64,000 nucleotides of DNA from Arachidicoccus sp. (GTDB lineage: Bacteria; Bacteroidota; Bacteroidia; Chitinophagales; Chitinophagaceae): assembly GCA_028283605.1 (NCBI GenBank), contig JAPWKH010000004.1:1-64000 (forward strand), read 5' to 3'. This document shows, piece after piece, positions 26,605-37,031 of the stretch (positions within the stretch are counted from its first letter, which is position 1; each line of letters starts with the position of its first letter). The notes beneath the pieces are model-generated. The model was not told where the DNA came from. It searched no databases and worked only from the letters and a program-made list of their open reading frames with translations. Position numbers and translations under genes: made by a program.

Positions 26605-28089
26605 ATGAGTGAATTACAAAACCTTGATATCGTATTAATAGGCGCCGGCATCATGAGCGCAACCTTGGGTATTATGCTTAAAGAACTGATGCCGCAGGCT
26701 ACCATTCATGTTTACGAAAGGCTGCCGGAAATTGCAATAGAAAGTTCAGATGCATGGAACAATGCCGGCACGGGTCATTCAGCGTTTTGCGAATTGAATT
26801 ATACACCACAAAGGCCGGACGGTTCGATAGACGCTTCAAAAGCATTGAATATTGTGGAACAGTTTGAAACTTCCAAACAATTCTGGAGCCATCTGGTAAA
26901 GAAAAATCTGGTAGATAATCCTGCATCATTTATTTCGCCGGTTCCACACATGAGTTTTGTATGGGAAAAAGAAAATGTGGAATACTTACTAAAAAGGTAT
27001 GATACGCTCCGGCAATCTCCTCTGTTTCGCGATATGCAATTTTCGGACGATCATGCGGTATTGCAACAATGGATTCCGTTGATACTGGAAAACAGGAAAT
27101 CTTCCCAGCCTTTAGCGGCTACAAAAATGGATGCAGGAACCGACGTTAATTTTGGAGCACTTACGCGCACCATTTTTAAGCATTTGCAGAATGATGAGCA
27201 TGTTACTATTTTCACTTCTCATGAAGTAAAAAATTTAAAGCGCAGGAAAGACGGCGGCTGGCAGCTTTCAGTTAAAAATAATATTACGCAAGAGAAGAAA
27301 TATATCAATACAAAATTTGTATTTCTCGGCGCGGGCGGCGGCAGTTTACATTTGTTGGAAAAATCCGGTATTCCTGAAGGCAAAGGTTTCGGCGGATTTC
27401 CGGTAAGCGGGCAATGGCTGCGTTGCACCAATCCTGCAATAATTGCAAAACATGCTGCCAAAGTGTACGGAAAACCTGCAGTAGGTGCGCCGCCAATGAG
27501 CGATCCGCATTTAGACACGCGAATAATAGATGGCGAACGAGCATTGCTATTCGGGCCGTTTGCAGGATTTTCCACAAAATTTTTGAAGAACGGTTCGTTC
27601 TGGGATTTGCCGCTTTCCATCAATCTTTCCAATATTTGGCCGATGATAAAAGTTGGCCTTACGAATTTTGCTTTGCTGAAATATCTGATTAATCAAATCA
27701 AACAAAATCACAACGACAGGGTAAATGCCTTGCGAAAATTTGTTTTAGATGCCAAGCCCGAAGACTGGAAATTGGAAATTGCAGGGCAGCGTGTTCAGGT
27801 TATAAAAAAAGATAAACAAAAAGGAGGCGTATTGCAATTCGGAACGGAAGTGGTAACTTGTTCGGATGGAAGTATTGCAGCGCTTTTAGGCGCTTCACCG
27901 GGCGCATCTACTTGCGTATCCATTATCCTGAATATGTTGGAGCGTTGTTTTAAAAAAGAAATGCAATCTCCCGAATGGCAGGCAAAAATTAAAGAAATGG
28001 TGCCTTCTTACGGAATATCGGCAAAAGAAAATCCTGAATTTTATTTACAAATGCGGGAAAAAACTTCCGCCGTTCTCGGATTAAAGTAG
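26605..28089 (+). CDS. mqo: Malate:quinone oxidoreductase
   Basis: A 494-residue FAD enzyme of the inner membrane face that oxidises malate to oxaloacetate and passes electrons to quinone. The N-terminal FAD site reads DIVLIGAGIMSATLG, followed by WNNAGTGHSAFCELNYTP, a hallmark of Mqo; the C-terminal FAD contact lies in LLGASPGASTCVSI. The in-frame ATG at 26587 would add six residues; 26605 is preferred because family homology begins there and because of the promoter position. It belongs functionally with the neighbouring cydAB, feeding electrons into the quinone pool. Confidence 0.93.
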   Translation: MSELQNLDIVLIGAGIMSATLGIMLKELMPQATIHVYERLPEIAIESSDAWNNAGTGHSAFCELNYTPQRPDGSIDASKALNIVEQFETSKQFWSHLVKKNLVDNPASFISPVPHMSFVWEKENVEYLLKRYDTLRQSPLFRDMQFSDDHAVLQQWIPLILENRKSSQPLAATKMDAGTDVNFGALTRTIFKHLQNDEHVTIFTSHEVKNLKRRKDGGWQLSVKNNITQEKKYINTKFVFLGAGGGSLHLLEKSGIPEGKGFGGFPVSGQWLRCTNPAIIAKHAAKVYGKPAVGAPPMSDPHLDTRIIDGERALLFGPFAGFSTKFLKNGSFWDLPLSINLSNIWPMIKVGLTNFALLKYLINQIKQNHNDRVNALRKFVLDAKPEDWKLEIAGQRVQVIKKDKQKGGVLQFGTEVVTCSDGSIAALLGASPGASTCVSIILNMLERCFKKEMQSPEWQAKIKEMVPSYGISAKENPEFYLQMREKTSAVLGLK

Positions 28090-28104
28090 TAGTTTAACTT
28101 AAAT

Positions 28105-28692
28105 ATGATTGCATTTCTACAAGGAGAATTTGTCAATAAAACGCCGGCAAACGTCATCGTAAATGTTGGCGGCGTGGGCTATGACGTTAACATCAGCCTG
28201 AATACTTATTCTGCAATTGCCGAGTTAAAAAACGGATTGCTTTACACTTATTTGCAGATTACGGAAAATGCGCATACGCTCTACGGTTTTGCCGATATCA
28301 ACGAAAAAAATCTATTTATTCAATTAATTTCTGTGTCAGGTGTAGGCGCTTCTACCGCGCGGATGATGCTTTCCGGAATGAAGCCCGATGAAATAATAAA
28401 AGCCATTGTGCAAAGTAATACGCCGCAGCTGGAAAAAATAAAAGGCATTGGCCGTAAAACCGCGGAAAGGCTAATTGTGGAACTGAAAGAGAAACTGGCA
28501 AAATCGCACGACATTAATACGGCAAGTCCTGTTATTGCAATATCGTCCATAGAATCGGATGCGCTGGAGGCTTTAATGGCATTGGGCATCAACAGGAATA
28601 TGGCGGAAAATGCCATCAAAAAAACTTTGCGCACGCCGGAAAACACGCACAGCTTAGAGATACTTATAAAAAATTCCCTGAAAAATTTGTAG
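28105..28692 (+). CDS. ruvA: Holliday junction DNA helicase subunit RuvA
   Basis: A 195-residue RuvA that binds four-way junctions and loads RuvB. The N-terminal OB fold (about 1-65) is followed by two helix-hairpin-helix motifs, VSGVGASTARMML and IKGIGRKTAERLI (about 75-130), and a C-terminal RuvB-binding domain (LEALMALGINRNMAENAIKK). The ruvA-sprA order is common in Bacteroidota (general knowledge). Confidence 0.95.
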   Translation: MIAFLQGEFVNKTPANVIVNVGGVGYDVNISLNTYSAIAELKNGLLYTYLQITENAHTLYGFADINEKNLFIQLISVSGVGASTARMMLSGMKPDEIIKAIVQSNTPQLEKIKGIGRKTAERLIVELKEKLAKSHDINTASPVIAISSIESDALEALMALGINRNMAENAIKKTLRTPENTHSLEILIKNSLKNL

Positions 28693-28781
28693 CCAGAATC
28701 CTGACATTTCCTCTGATATATAATTGCGATATTATACTTTAACACTCCTTTTTTCGTTATTAAAAATCAGGTAATAATCAT

Positions 28782-31700
28782 TTGCCGAAAATTTTAGCGA
28801 GAAAGCAATTGAATAAGTTTTGTATAAATTTATTAAGGATTTTTATTGCGGCCATTGCAACTTCAATTGCATGGCTGCATGTTGCTGCGCAAGATTCTGC
28901 CAATCAATATCCTTATCGCCTGCAAGACCGTTATGGAGATCCGTTTTCCTGGAAAAGCTATAACCGTTTTGACATTGATACCTCGCTTATTAAAAGAACA
29001 ATCATATATGATTCCGTAACAAAATCGTATTACATTATTGAAAAATTTGACAGCATCCGATACCGTTATCCTGCTGCTTTTTCACGCAGCGATTTTTTGA
29101 ATGTACAGGGATTGAATGATGAAACGGATTATTACAACAATCTTTCACGTTCCCTGTCTATGCTCAATTATAAACAGCCGCGTCCGAAGCCGCGCGTGTT
29201 TTCAAGTTTGTTCAACCGTATTTTTGGTTTGACGCCCGACGGGAAAAAAATGGATATTACTTCGTCCGGCAATATCGATCTGCAATTGGGCTATCAAGGG
29301 CAGAATGTGCAGAATCCCACACTTTCAGAGCAGGCGCGTAAAACCGGTAGTTTCAACATGAATGCTTCCGCAGACCTGAGTGTGATTGCACAAATAGGAA
29401 ACAAATTGCGGCTGCCTATTTCTTACAACACCAATGGATTTTTTCAATTCAATAATCAACTAAAACTTAATTATCAAGGTACGGACGATGAAATTCTGAA
29501 ATCCGTTCAGGCCGGAAATGTTTCCTTTCAAACCAAAGGTTCTCTGATGGCAAGTATGCAAAATCTTTTCGGCATAGAAGCGCAACTGCATTTTGGAAAT
29601 TTAATAGTTACCGGCGTTATTGCCAACGACCGCTCACAAAAACAATCGGTAACGACGCAAGGCGGCGGTTTGTCTCAGAACATTAATATTTCCATGGGTG
29701 ATTATGACGAAAACAGGAATTTTTTATTGGGAAATTATTTTGTCCGGCATTACAACGAAACAATGACTACGTTGCCGAGAGCCAATACTTTGATAAAAAT
29801 ATTAAGAACAGAAGTATGGATAACGAATAAAAGCGGAGCAGATACAAGTGTAAGAACCGTGGTAGGATTAATGGATTTAGGAGAAAATAATCCGTATAAT
29901 ACCAATATTCATTCTTTAAATTCTTTCAACGGATTGCCCTCCAATTCCGCTAACGATTTATACGCTGCTTTGCAATCCAATCCTGCTGCACGAAATTCTT
30001 CTACCGTAGCAACATTATTGAATGCACGCGGATTAATTCAAACAGCCGATTATGAACAAACTTATGCACGAAAGCTGGACACTACGGAATATGTACTGAA
30101 TCCGCAAGCCGGCTTTATTGCATTGAGCCAGCAATTGCAGCCAGATCAGGTTTTGGCGATAGCTTATCAATATTCTTATAACGGACGGATTTTTCAGGTA
30201 GGAGAATTTTCGAGCGATGTAGCTTTGGATTCTTCGCAAGGAACGCAAAAGGTATTGTTTTTAAAATTGCTGAAATCTTCACAGCAAAGAACGGATTTGC
30301 CTTTATGGAATCTGGAAATGAAAAACGTTTATTCACTGAACGTTTTCGGTATGGATTCGAGCAGTTTTAATCTAAATGTTTATTATCAGCAACCGAGCGG
30401 CGGCACAAATCCTTATCTTCCACAAACAGCGCAATCCGTTTCAGGTAAATCTATAATTTCTATATTAGGCGCAGACAAATTGAATTACAGGAATGATCCC
30501 GGCGCTGACGGGCAATTTGATTATGTTCCTAAATTCACAGTTATTCCCTCACAAGGAAAAATCATTTTTCCGGTATTGCAGCCTTTCGGTAAAGACCTGG
30601 ATTCCTTGGCATACAATGGCATTTCTCAGGATATAAAAAATAAATATGTTTATTATCAATTATACGACAGTTTAAAAGTAATTGCAAATACATTTGCCAA
30701 TGTAAATAAATTTATTTTACAGGGAGTTATCAAAGGTTCGTCAAACTCGGTCATCAATATCGGTGCGGCAAATGTTCCTCAAGGTTCGGTTATAGTGACT
30801 GCCGGAGGAAGAACGCTTGTAGAAGGCGTTGATTATACGGTAAATTACAGCTTAGGCCAAGTTCAAATCATTAACCAAACAATACTTGACGGAAATACAG
30901 CAGTAAATGTGCAGTTTGAAAACAATGCCAATCTCGGAACAGCACAGCGAAATTTTATGGGATTGAGATTTGATTATACGGTAAATAAAAAATTGTCCAT
31001 TGGCGCTACGTATGAAAAATTATCGGAGCAGCCTTATACTTTCCGGACTAATTACGGCGAAGATCCTATCAATAACAGCATGTATGGAATTGATTTCAAT
31101 TATCATTCCGATTGGCCGCAATTAACGAAATGGCTGAATAAACTTCCATTTTATTCATCTTCCGCGCCGAGCAATATTACTGCTTACGGCGAAGCTGCAG
31201 TTTTAAAACCGGGACATCCGAAGCAAATCGGTTCCGGAGAAAACGGGAAAGTTTACATAGATGATTTCGAAAGTTCGAGCAATGCGTATGATTTACGAAC
31301 GCCTTTTACCTCATGGTCGCTCGCTTCCACGCCTGCGGGCAACGGATTATTTCCTGAAGCAACTTTAAACAATAACCTCGATTACGGAAAAAACCGTGCG
31401 CAGCTATCGTGGTATACGATAGAACCTATTTTGCAAGATAAGAACAGCACAAGCAATCCTTTATTCAAAAACTTATCGGAATTAAGCGATCCGCGTGTGC
31501 GGCCAATATATGCAAGTGAATTATTTCCCAATCAAAGTACATTGTCCGCAACTTTGCAAACTACCACTTTCGATCTTTCTTATTATCCTACGGAAAGGGG
31601 CCCGTATAATTTTACAGACGATCCAACGAATATGGATGCGCAAGGACATTTATTAAATCCGCAAAAACGATGGGGCGGTATTATGCGCTCAATGGATCAG

Positions 31701-34457
31701 ACAGATTTTACTTCGGATAATGTTGAATATATTGAAGTATGGATGCAGGATCCTTTTATCAAAACCCCGAACAGTATCGGCGGAAAGTTAATGATTGATT
31801 TAGGAAATGTAAGCGAAGATGTATTGAAAGACGGAAAGAGAATGTACGAAAACGGATTGTCAAAAAGCGGCAATGCAGAAGACAGTACATCCAGCATTTG
31901 GGGAACTGTCCCCACAAACCCAATTCAACTTGTAAATGCTTTCAGCAATGATGTGGATGAAAGAAATTATCAGGATGTAGGTTTTGACGGACTGAACGAT
32001 GACGGAGAAAGAAGAAAAAGACTGGATTATTTAAATGATTTAAAAAACTCTTTCGGAGAAAATTCGCCCATTTATCAGGCTGCATATAATGATCCTTCGA
32101 ATGACAATTACAAATGGTATCGCGATCCAAATTTTACAAGCAACGACGGTATTTTGGCGAGATATAAACATTATAACGGAACGCAGGGCAATTCTCCTGT
32201 AGCAACAAATTCATCTTCGGCTTCAACAACTTATCCGGATAATGAAGACCTCAATGCTGATAACACGATGAACCAAAACGAGCAGTATTATGAATACGAA
32301 GTTGATTTAAAACCAAACATGGTTTTAACAGACAAGTACGTTTCAGATGTTCGCGATGTGCAGCCTCGCCTTGCAAATGACAGCATTACGCACGAGCACT
32401 GGTATTTACTTCGCATTCCTATTACGGATTTTACAAATAAAATTGGCAACATTGCGGGCTTCAATTCCATTCGTTTTATGAGAATGTATTTAACCGGATT
32501 TCAGGATTCGGCAACGGTACGTTTTGCTGAGTTGAGCCTTATCAGAAACACATGGCGCCCTTTCACATTCAAGTTAGACACTTCGGACAATTATACAAAT
32601 CTGCCAAATGACAATACATCCATAACCATCACACAAGTCAATACTCAAGATAATAGTTTACGCACGCCCATTCCTTATAAAATGCCCCCGGGCGTGCAGC
32701 AATTGCAAACATTGCAGGGTACAGGCAGTGTAAGCAACGGCTCGACTTATATCGAGAAAGAACAATCCATGAGCTTGAACATTTCTAACTTAAAACAAAA
32801 CGATTCGCGCGCGGTCATCAAAAGTATGAATATGGATATGCGGCAATATGGTCAGATGTCTATGTATATTCATGCGGAATCTGTTCCAGGACAAACGCCT
32901 GTAAACAATAATGATCTGGTGGCCGTAATAAGATTGGGGCAGGATTATATTAGCAATTATTACGAAATAAGAATTCCTTTAAAAGTAACACTGCCCAACG
33001 CTTCTGCTTCTCAGGAAGAAATATGGCCGGATTCCAACCGGTTGCTTGTGGCTTTGCAGGATCTGGTAAATTTAAAAATGGAAAGGAACGCGAGTCGAAT
33101 TGCATTGAACAAAATTTACAGCGAGCAATTCGGTAATGAAACTTATGCCGTGAAAGGAAATCCTAACCTGGCTGCAGTTACAAGTTATTTAATAGGTATA
33201 GAAAATGCAGCGAATTCTCAACCAGTAAGCACAACTGTGTGGACAGATGAATTATCTCTTTCTAAAATAAATGAAAAAGGCGGATGGGCGGCGCAAGGAC
33301 GTGTGGATGTACAGCTTGCCGATTTGGGAAGTGTAAGCCTTTCGGCAAATACTTATTCCGCAGGCTTTGGTACAATAGAACAAAACGTGAGCGAGCGGGA
33401 AATGAATTCGATGATACAATACGATGCGTCTTTGAATATTGATGCCGGTAAATTATTTCCTCAGAAATTCGGCTTCAGCATTCCGTTTTTTGCGAGCCTG
33501 AACAAAACGATTTTAACGCCGAAATACGATCCTTACAGCCAGGATATTATTTTTAAAGACGAGTTGAAAAATTATTCCGCATCGCAAAAAGATTCAGCAA
33601 AAAATTTAGCCGACGATATCACTACGACTAAAACAATTAGTTTTACAAATGTACGCTTCGGTAAACCGAGCATACATCCGAAAATATGGAGTATCAGCAA
33701 TTTTGATTTTTCATATACTTTTACCTCCATTAATCAAACCAATCCGTTGGTTTCCCAGAACACAATCAATCAGTACAACGGCAATTTCGGTTATACATTC
33801 AGCGGCCAGCCCAGATTTTGGCAACCTTTCAAAAGATTGTTTCACAACAAAAGCCCTTGGCTTTCTTTTATAAGAGATTTTAATATAAACCCTACGCCAT
33901 CTTTATTAAGCTTCAGGTACACAATCAACCGGCAATCATCGGTATATACACCGCGTGTTATCAATCCCTACGATGTAGATACCGATATTGATACCGCGCA
34001 AACCATTTATGATAATTATTTTAATCTTACGCGCAATTATAATTTGAACTGGAACTTAACCAAGAGCCTTAATATTGATTTTACAGCAACCAACCTTTCT
34101 GTTGTCGATGTGCCGAACAGGCGATTAAATAAAACTGATAAAGACTCTATTTGGCACAGCTTTTGGCGAGGCGGAAGAAATACGCAATATTCTCAAACGG
34201 CTACGATGTCTTATACATTACCATTCAATAAATTTCCCATGTTTGATTGGATTAATGCGCAATACAGCTATTCGGCAAATTACAATTGGATTGCGGCAAA
34301 TTTACAATCCGTAAGTTTGGGAAATGTGATTGAAAATGGCAATACGTCTAACTTCAATGGGCAATTTAATTTCAGAAATCTGTACAACAAATCCAAACTG
34401 TTGAAATCCGTACTCAATCCATCAAACAATTTTAATCAGAGTCCCCCAACAAAATAA
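28782..34457 (+). CDS. sprA: SprA, type IX secretion translocon, N-terminal part (frameshifted)
   Basis: This frame encodes 1891 residues of SprA, the very large outer-membrane barrel through which type IX secretion substrates cross. A signal peptide lies near residues 10-36 (LLRIFIAAIATSIAWLHVAAQ). SprA-typical stretches include GQNVQNPTLSEQARKTGSFN and ADLSVIAQIGNKLRLPISYN near residues 175-215 and YIDDFESSSNAYDLRTPF near 830. The start is TTG (28782, or 28809 just before the signal core); no ATG is available. The frame ends too early, at a five-C run (34443-34447). Removing one C continues directly into the next frame, which carries the missing C-terminal quarter. Intact SprA is about 2400 residues. 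Confidence 0.85.
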   Translation: MPKILARKQLNKFCINLLRIFIAAIATSIAWLHVAAQDSANQYPYRLQDRYGDPFSWKSYNRFDIDTSLIKRTIIYDSVTKSYYIIEKFDSIRYRYPAAFSRSDFLNVQGLNDETDYYNNLSRSLSMLNYKQPRPKPRVFSSLFNRIFGLTPDGKKMDITSSGNIDLQLGYQGQNVQNPTLSEQARKTGSFNMNASADLSVIAQIGNKLRLPISYNTNGFFQFNNQLKLNYQGTDDEILKSVQAGNVSFQTKGSLMASMQNLFGIEAQLHFGNLIVTGVIANDRSQKQSVTTQGGGLSQNINISMGDYDENRNFLLGNYFVRHYNETMTTLPRANTLIKILRTEVWITNKSGADTSVRTVVGLMDLGENNPYNTNIHSLNSFNGLPSNSANDLYAALQSNPAARNSSTVATLLNARGLIQTADYEQTYARKLDTTEYVLNPQAGFIALSQQLQPDQVLAIAYQYSYNGRIFQVGEFSSDVALDSSQGTQKVLFLKLLKSSQQRTDLPLWNLEMKNVYSLNVFGMDSSSFNLNVYYQQPSGGTNPYLPQTAQSVSGKSIISILGADKLNYRNDPGADGQFDYVPKFTVIPSQGKIIFPVLQPFGKDLDSLAYNGISQDIKNKYVYYQLYDSLKVIANTFANVNKFILQGVIKGSSNSVINIGAANVPQGSVIVTAGGRTLVEGVDYTVNYSLGQVQIINQTILDGNTAVNVQFENNANLGTAQRNFMGLRFDYTVNKKLSIGATYEKLSEQPYTFRTNYGEDPINNSMYGIDFNYHSDWPQLTKWLNKLPFYSSSAPSNITAYGEAAVLKPGHPKQIGSGENGKVYIDDFESSSNAYDLRTPFTSWSLASTPAGNGLFPEATLNNNLDYGKNRAQLSWYTIEPILQDKNSTSNPLFKNLSELSDPRVRPIYASELFPNQSTLSATLQTTTFDLSYYPTERGPYNFTDDPTNMDAQGHLLNPQKRWGGIMRSMDQTDFTSDNVEYIEVWMQDPFIKTPNSIGGKLMIDLGNVSEDVLKDGKRMYENGLSKSGNAEDSTSSIWGTVPTNPIQLVNAFSNDVDERNYQDVGFDGLNDDGERRKRLDYLNDLKNSFGENSPIYQAAYNDPSNDNYKWYRDPNFTSNDGILARYKHYNGTQGNSPVATNSSSASTTYPDNEDLNADNTMNQNEQYYEYEVDLKPNMVLTDKYVSDVRDVQPRLANDSITHEHWYLLRIPITDFTNKIGNIAGFNSIRFMRMYLTGFQDSATVRFAELSLIRNTWRPFTFKLDTSDNYTNLPNDNTSITITQVNTQDNSLRTPIPYKMPPGVQQLQTLQGTGSVSNGSTYIEKEQSMSLNISNLKQNDSRAVIKSMNMDMRQYGQMSMYIHAESVPGQTPVNNNDLVAVIRLGQDYISNYYEIRIPLKVTLPNASASQEEIWPDSNRLLVALQDLVNLKMERNASRIALNKIYSEQFGNETYAVKGNPNLAAVTSYLIGIENAANSQPVSTTVWTDELSLSKINEKGGWAAQGRVDVQLADLGSVSLSANTYSAGFGTIEQNVSEREMNSMIQYDASLNIDAGKLFPQKFGFSIPFFASLNKTILTPKYDPYSQDIIFKDELKNYSASQKDSAKNLADDITTTKTISFTNVRFGKPSIHPKIWSISNFDFSYTFTSINQTNPLVSQNTINQYNGNFGYTFSGQPRFWQPFKRLFHNKSPWLSFIRDFNINPTPSLLSFRYTINRQSSVYTPRVINPYDVDTDIDTAQTIYDNYFNLTRNYNLNWNLTKSLNIDFTATNLSVVDVPNRRLNKTDKDSIWHSFWRGGRNTQYSQTATMSYTLPFNKFPMFDWINAQYSYSANYNWIAANLQSVSLGNVIENGNTSNFNGQFNFRNLYNKSKLLKSVLNPSNNFNQSPPTK

Positions 34458-34512
34458 AAACAATATTCTTCAAAATGTTTCCAAACAGCGTGCAAAACAT
34501 ATTATAGATTCA

Positions 34513-36078
34513 TTGCTAAAATCTATTCCGAAAAAATCCGAAGTTGTGAAAGGATTAAAAGGAAGGGAAAGAAAACTTGCTTTATTAAAATGGCGAAAAT
34601 TGAAACGCGCCGTTAAACTCGCCATAAAAGAACAGAATGCAAAACTTCCGCAAGAAACAAACGGAGCTGCTGTTGCAGGAATAAGATTGCTGACTTTGGT
34701 AAAAAGTATCACGATAAATTATTCGCTTACCAACAACAGTAGATTGCCTGGCTATATGGACAGCACGAAATTATTGGGAGAAAATCTTAGTTCACGCCAG
34801 CCGGGATTCGCATATATTTTTGGTAAAATGCCGACAGAGCAATGGCTGGAACAAAAAGCGAGGCAGCACATTATTTCGGAAGATCCTCAATTCAACGACT
34901 ATTACAGCCGTACCTATACAGAAGGCTTAAATCTGAGCGCTGAACTTGAACCGGTAAAAGATTTAATAATAGATCTTACCGCTACCAAATCATTTAATAA
35001 AAATTATTCTGAATTGTTTAAAGATACGGCCGGCACAGGTAACTTCGAGCATTTAAGCCCGTATTCGGCAGGAGGCTTTACTGTTTCTTACGCATCTTTC
35101 AAATCCTTATTTTCTAAATCCTCGTCGGGGAAGGTATCTGCGGAATTTAAAAATTTCTCCGATTACCGAACAATAATTTCAAAAAGACTGGCGGCACAAA
35201 ATTCTTATTATAATGGAACTACAAGTGACGACGGATACGCTACCGGCTATGGGAGATATGCGCAGAATGTTTTGATACCGGCATTTATTGCAGCATACAC
35301 AGGTAAATCGCCGGATAAAGTGGGATTGGTAAAAGAAGACAATCCTGATATAAAAACAAATCCTTTAGGAAGTATTTTTCCGAAACCAAACTGGACTATT
35401 AATTATTCCGGACTGAACAGGTTAGGAAACTTGTCTAATATTTTTTCGGGCATTACTATTACAAATGCTTATAACGGAAGCCTTGCCATGAACAGTTTTA
35501 CGAGTGCGCTCAATTTTCAGGATCCTTTAATGCGCGGAGAACCCGCGTTTATAGATTCCACATCGGGCAATTATGTTCCTTATTTTTTAATACCCAATAT
35601 TACGATTTCCGAAAATTTTGAACCCTTGATCGGATTGAATCTAACGTTGGTAAACCAAAGCAACATTCAATTTCAATATTCAAAATCAAAAACTTTATCG
35701 CTCAGCTTGATAGATTATCAGGTAAGTGAGTCTGACCAAACTTCTTACCAGTTAGGATTTAATATTGTAAAGCATAATGTGAATCTGCCTTTTGCGCCAA
35801 AACCCAAACTCAAAAAAGGGCAGCCGAAAGGTGTCGGGAACGATTTGTCTTTCGGGCTTAATATGTCTATGACCAATCAGTTTACCAGCAATACTACTTT
35901 AGACCAGACAAGTAATTACAGCACAGGGGGCCAAAAAGTATGGATGTTTTCTCCCTCTGTCAATTATGTATTGAACAACCGGATTAATTTGCGGTTATTT
36001 CTTTACGCAACAGCGAACTGTTCCATACATTTCTACTGCGCCGCCAATAACGGTTACCAATGCCGGGTTGGAAATTAA
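34513..36078 (+). pseudogene. sprA: SprA, C-terminal part (second frame and second frameshift)
   Basis: This frame continues SprA after the first frameshift. Reading back from 34513, codons are open to the five-C run and give QQNKNNILQNVSKQRAKHII, joining smoothly to the upstream part. Barrel strands follow (EGLNLSAELEPVKDLIIDLT, GLNLTLVNQSNIQFQYSKSK). Near 35997-36004 a second +1 shift occurs: the annotated frame ends at 36078 with an atypical tail, whereas the next frame gives FTQQRTVPYISTAPPITVTN and ends at a TAA at 36092-36094, which is the expected SprA end. So the gene runs from 28782 to 36094 with two single-base insertions. If real, type IX secretion and gliding would be lost. Confidence 0.8.
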
Positions 36079-36160
36079 AATATCGTTACAGTAAAAATTT
36101 TGAACCAAAATTTATTAGGCGTAGTTTATTTATCATTCCCGGGGTTCGTTCAGATATCAA

Positions 36161-36186
36161 CAACAAAAAAGCCGCGAATGCGGCTT
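36161..36186 (-). terminator. Terminator of the rpmB-rpmG-DUF4295 operon
   Basis: The stem AAGCCGC (36169-36175) pairs with GCGGCTT (36180-36186) over a 4-base loop; on the minus strand a T run follows. It also separates the operon from the convergent sprA. Confidence 0.85.
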
Positions 36187-36219
36187 CAACAAATTTTAAG
36201 TTTCGAAAAGTAAATACGC

Positions 36220-36393
36220 TTATTTCGAAGTCAAAAAATCTTTTACATTGTCTTTGTGGACAATTGTTTCTTTAAAAGTATAAGCGCCTGTTTTAGGATT
36301 GCGAACAGTTTTAATAACTTTCGTCCAGTTTTTTGCTTCTGCCGAAGCTTTTAAATCTTTTACTTTTGCGTTTTTGGAAGCTGCCTTTGCCAT
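36220..36393 (-). CDS. DUF4295 protein, Bacteroidota ribosome-associated
   Basis: A 57-residue, Lys-rich protein beginning MAKAASKNAKVKDLKASAEA and ending HKDNVKDFLTSK. It matches the DUF4295 family found only in Bacteroidota and always beside rpmG and rpmB. I recall that this family was reported as an extra large-subunit ribosomal protein (bL38) in Flavobacterium; treat that as unverified. It is the last gene of the rpmB-rpmG-DUF4295 unit and lies 47 bases after rpmG. Confidence 0.88.
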   Translation of the reverse strand: MAKAASKNAKVKDLKASAEAKNWTKVIKTVRNPKTGAYTFKETIVHKDNVKDFLTSK

Positions 36394-36440
36394 GATTCAA
36401 TTATTTTAAAACTTGAATAATAATTTATTCAAATGAAAAT

Positions 36441-36623
36441 TTATTTAATTTCTTTATGTACCGTTACTTTTTTCAAAATAGGATTATACTTTTTAAGCTC
36501 TAAACGCTCAGCAGTATTTTTCTTATTTTTTTGAGTAATATAACGGCTCGTACCAGGCTGACCGCTTGCTTTATGTTCGGTACATTCCAATATTACCTGT
36601 ACTCTGTTTCCTTTCTTTGCCAT
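36441..36623 (-). CDS. rpmG: 50S ribosomal protein L33
   Basis: A 60-residue L33 protein with the conserved [14 protein letters not shown] and [13 protein letters not shown] stretches and ending in [16 protein letters not shown]. Of the four zinc-ligand cysteines found in some L33 forms only one is present, so this is the zinc-free type. It lies 25 bases after rpmB. Confidence 0.95.
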   Translation of the reverse strand: MAKKGNRVQVILECTEHKASGQPGTSRYITQKNKKNTAERLELKKYNPILKKVTVHKEIK

Positions 36624-36648
36624 TGTAGAATATCTTTAAAAAATTATA

Positions 36649-36885
36649 TTAGATTTTTGTGCCTTCGGCTCTTAATTGTTTTACTACAGTATGTAAACCG
36701 TTTTTATTGATTGTACGAATTGCGTCTGTAGATAATTTCAACGTGATCCAGCGGTCTTCTTCTGCATAGAAGAAACGTTTTGTTTGCAAATTAGGTAAAA
36801 AACGACGCTTGGTTTTAATGTTTGAATGAGAAACATTATTTCCTACCATCGGTCTTTTTCCTGTTACCTGACATACTCTTGCCAT
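36649..36885 (-). CDS. rpmB: 50S ribosomal protein L28
   Basis: A 78-residue L28 protein with [18 protein letters not shown] at the start and [13 protein letters not shown] in the middle. First gene of the rpmB-rpmG-DUF4295 unit, with a strong promoter directly upstream. Confidence 0.96.
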   Translation of the reverse strand: MARVCQVTGKRPMVGNNVSHSNIKTKRRFLPNLQTKRFFYAEEDRWITLKLSTDAIRTINKNGLHTVVKQLRAEGTKI

Positions 36886-36908
36886 AACTTACTTTTTTTA
36901 TCGGACGG

Positions 36909-36939
36909 CAAAGGTACTATTTTTTACATCTTTTCCAAA
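36909..36939 (-). promoter_or_regulatory. Promoter of the rpmB operon
   Basis: On the minus strand a -33 TTTG (36936-36939) is followed after 19 bases by TACCTTTG (36909-36916), a full match to the Bacteroidota consensus. It predicts a leader of about 15-20 bases before rpmB. The bases around the -7 box are nearly identical to those of the rpmI promoter. Confidence 0.8.
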
Positions 36940-37031
36940 AAATGTTTTAAAAAATACGGAACTATTTTAAAAAACAATGAGAGAACAAAAAATGCCCTCT
37001 CATTATTTCATCAAAAATGTAGTAGAAAAGC

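Noticed and set aside
34441-34460. Programmed ribosomal frameshift in sprA
   Set aside because: The C5 run is not a standard slippery heptamer, no downstream structure was found, and a second shift would be needed later in the same gene.
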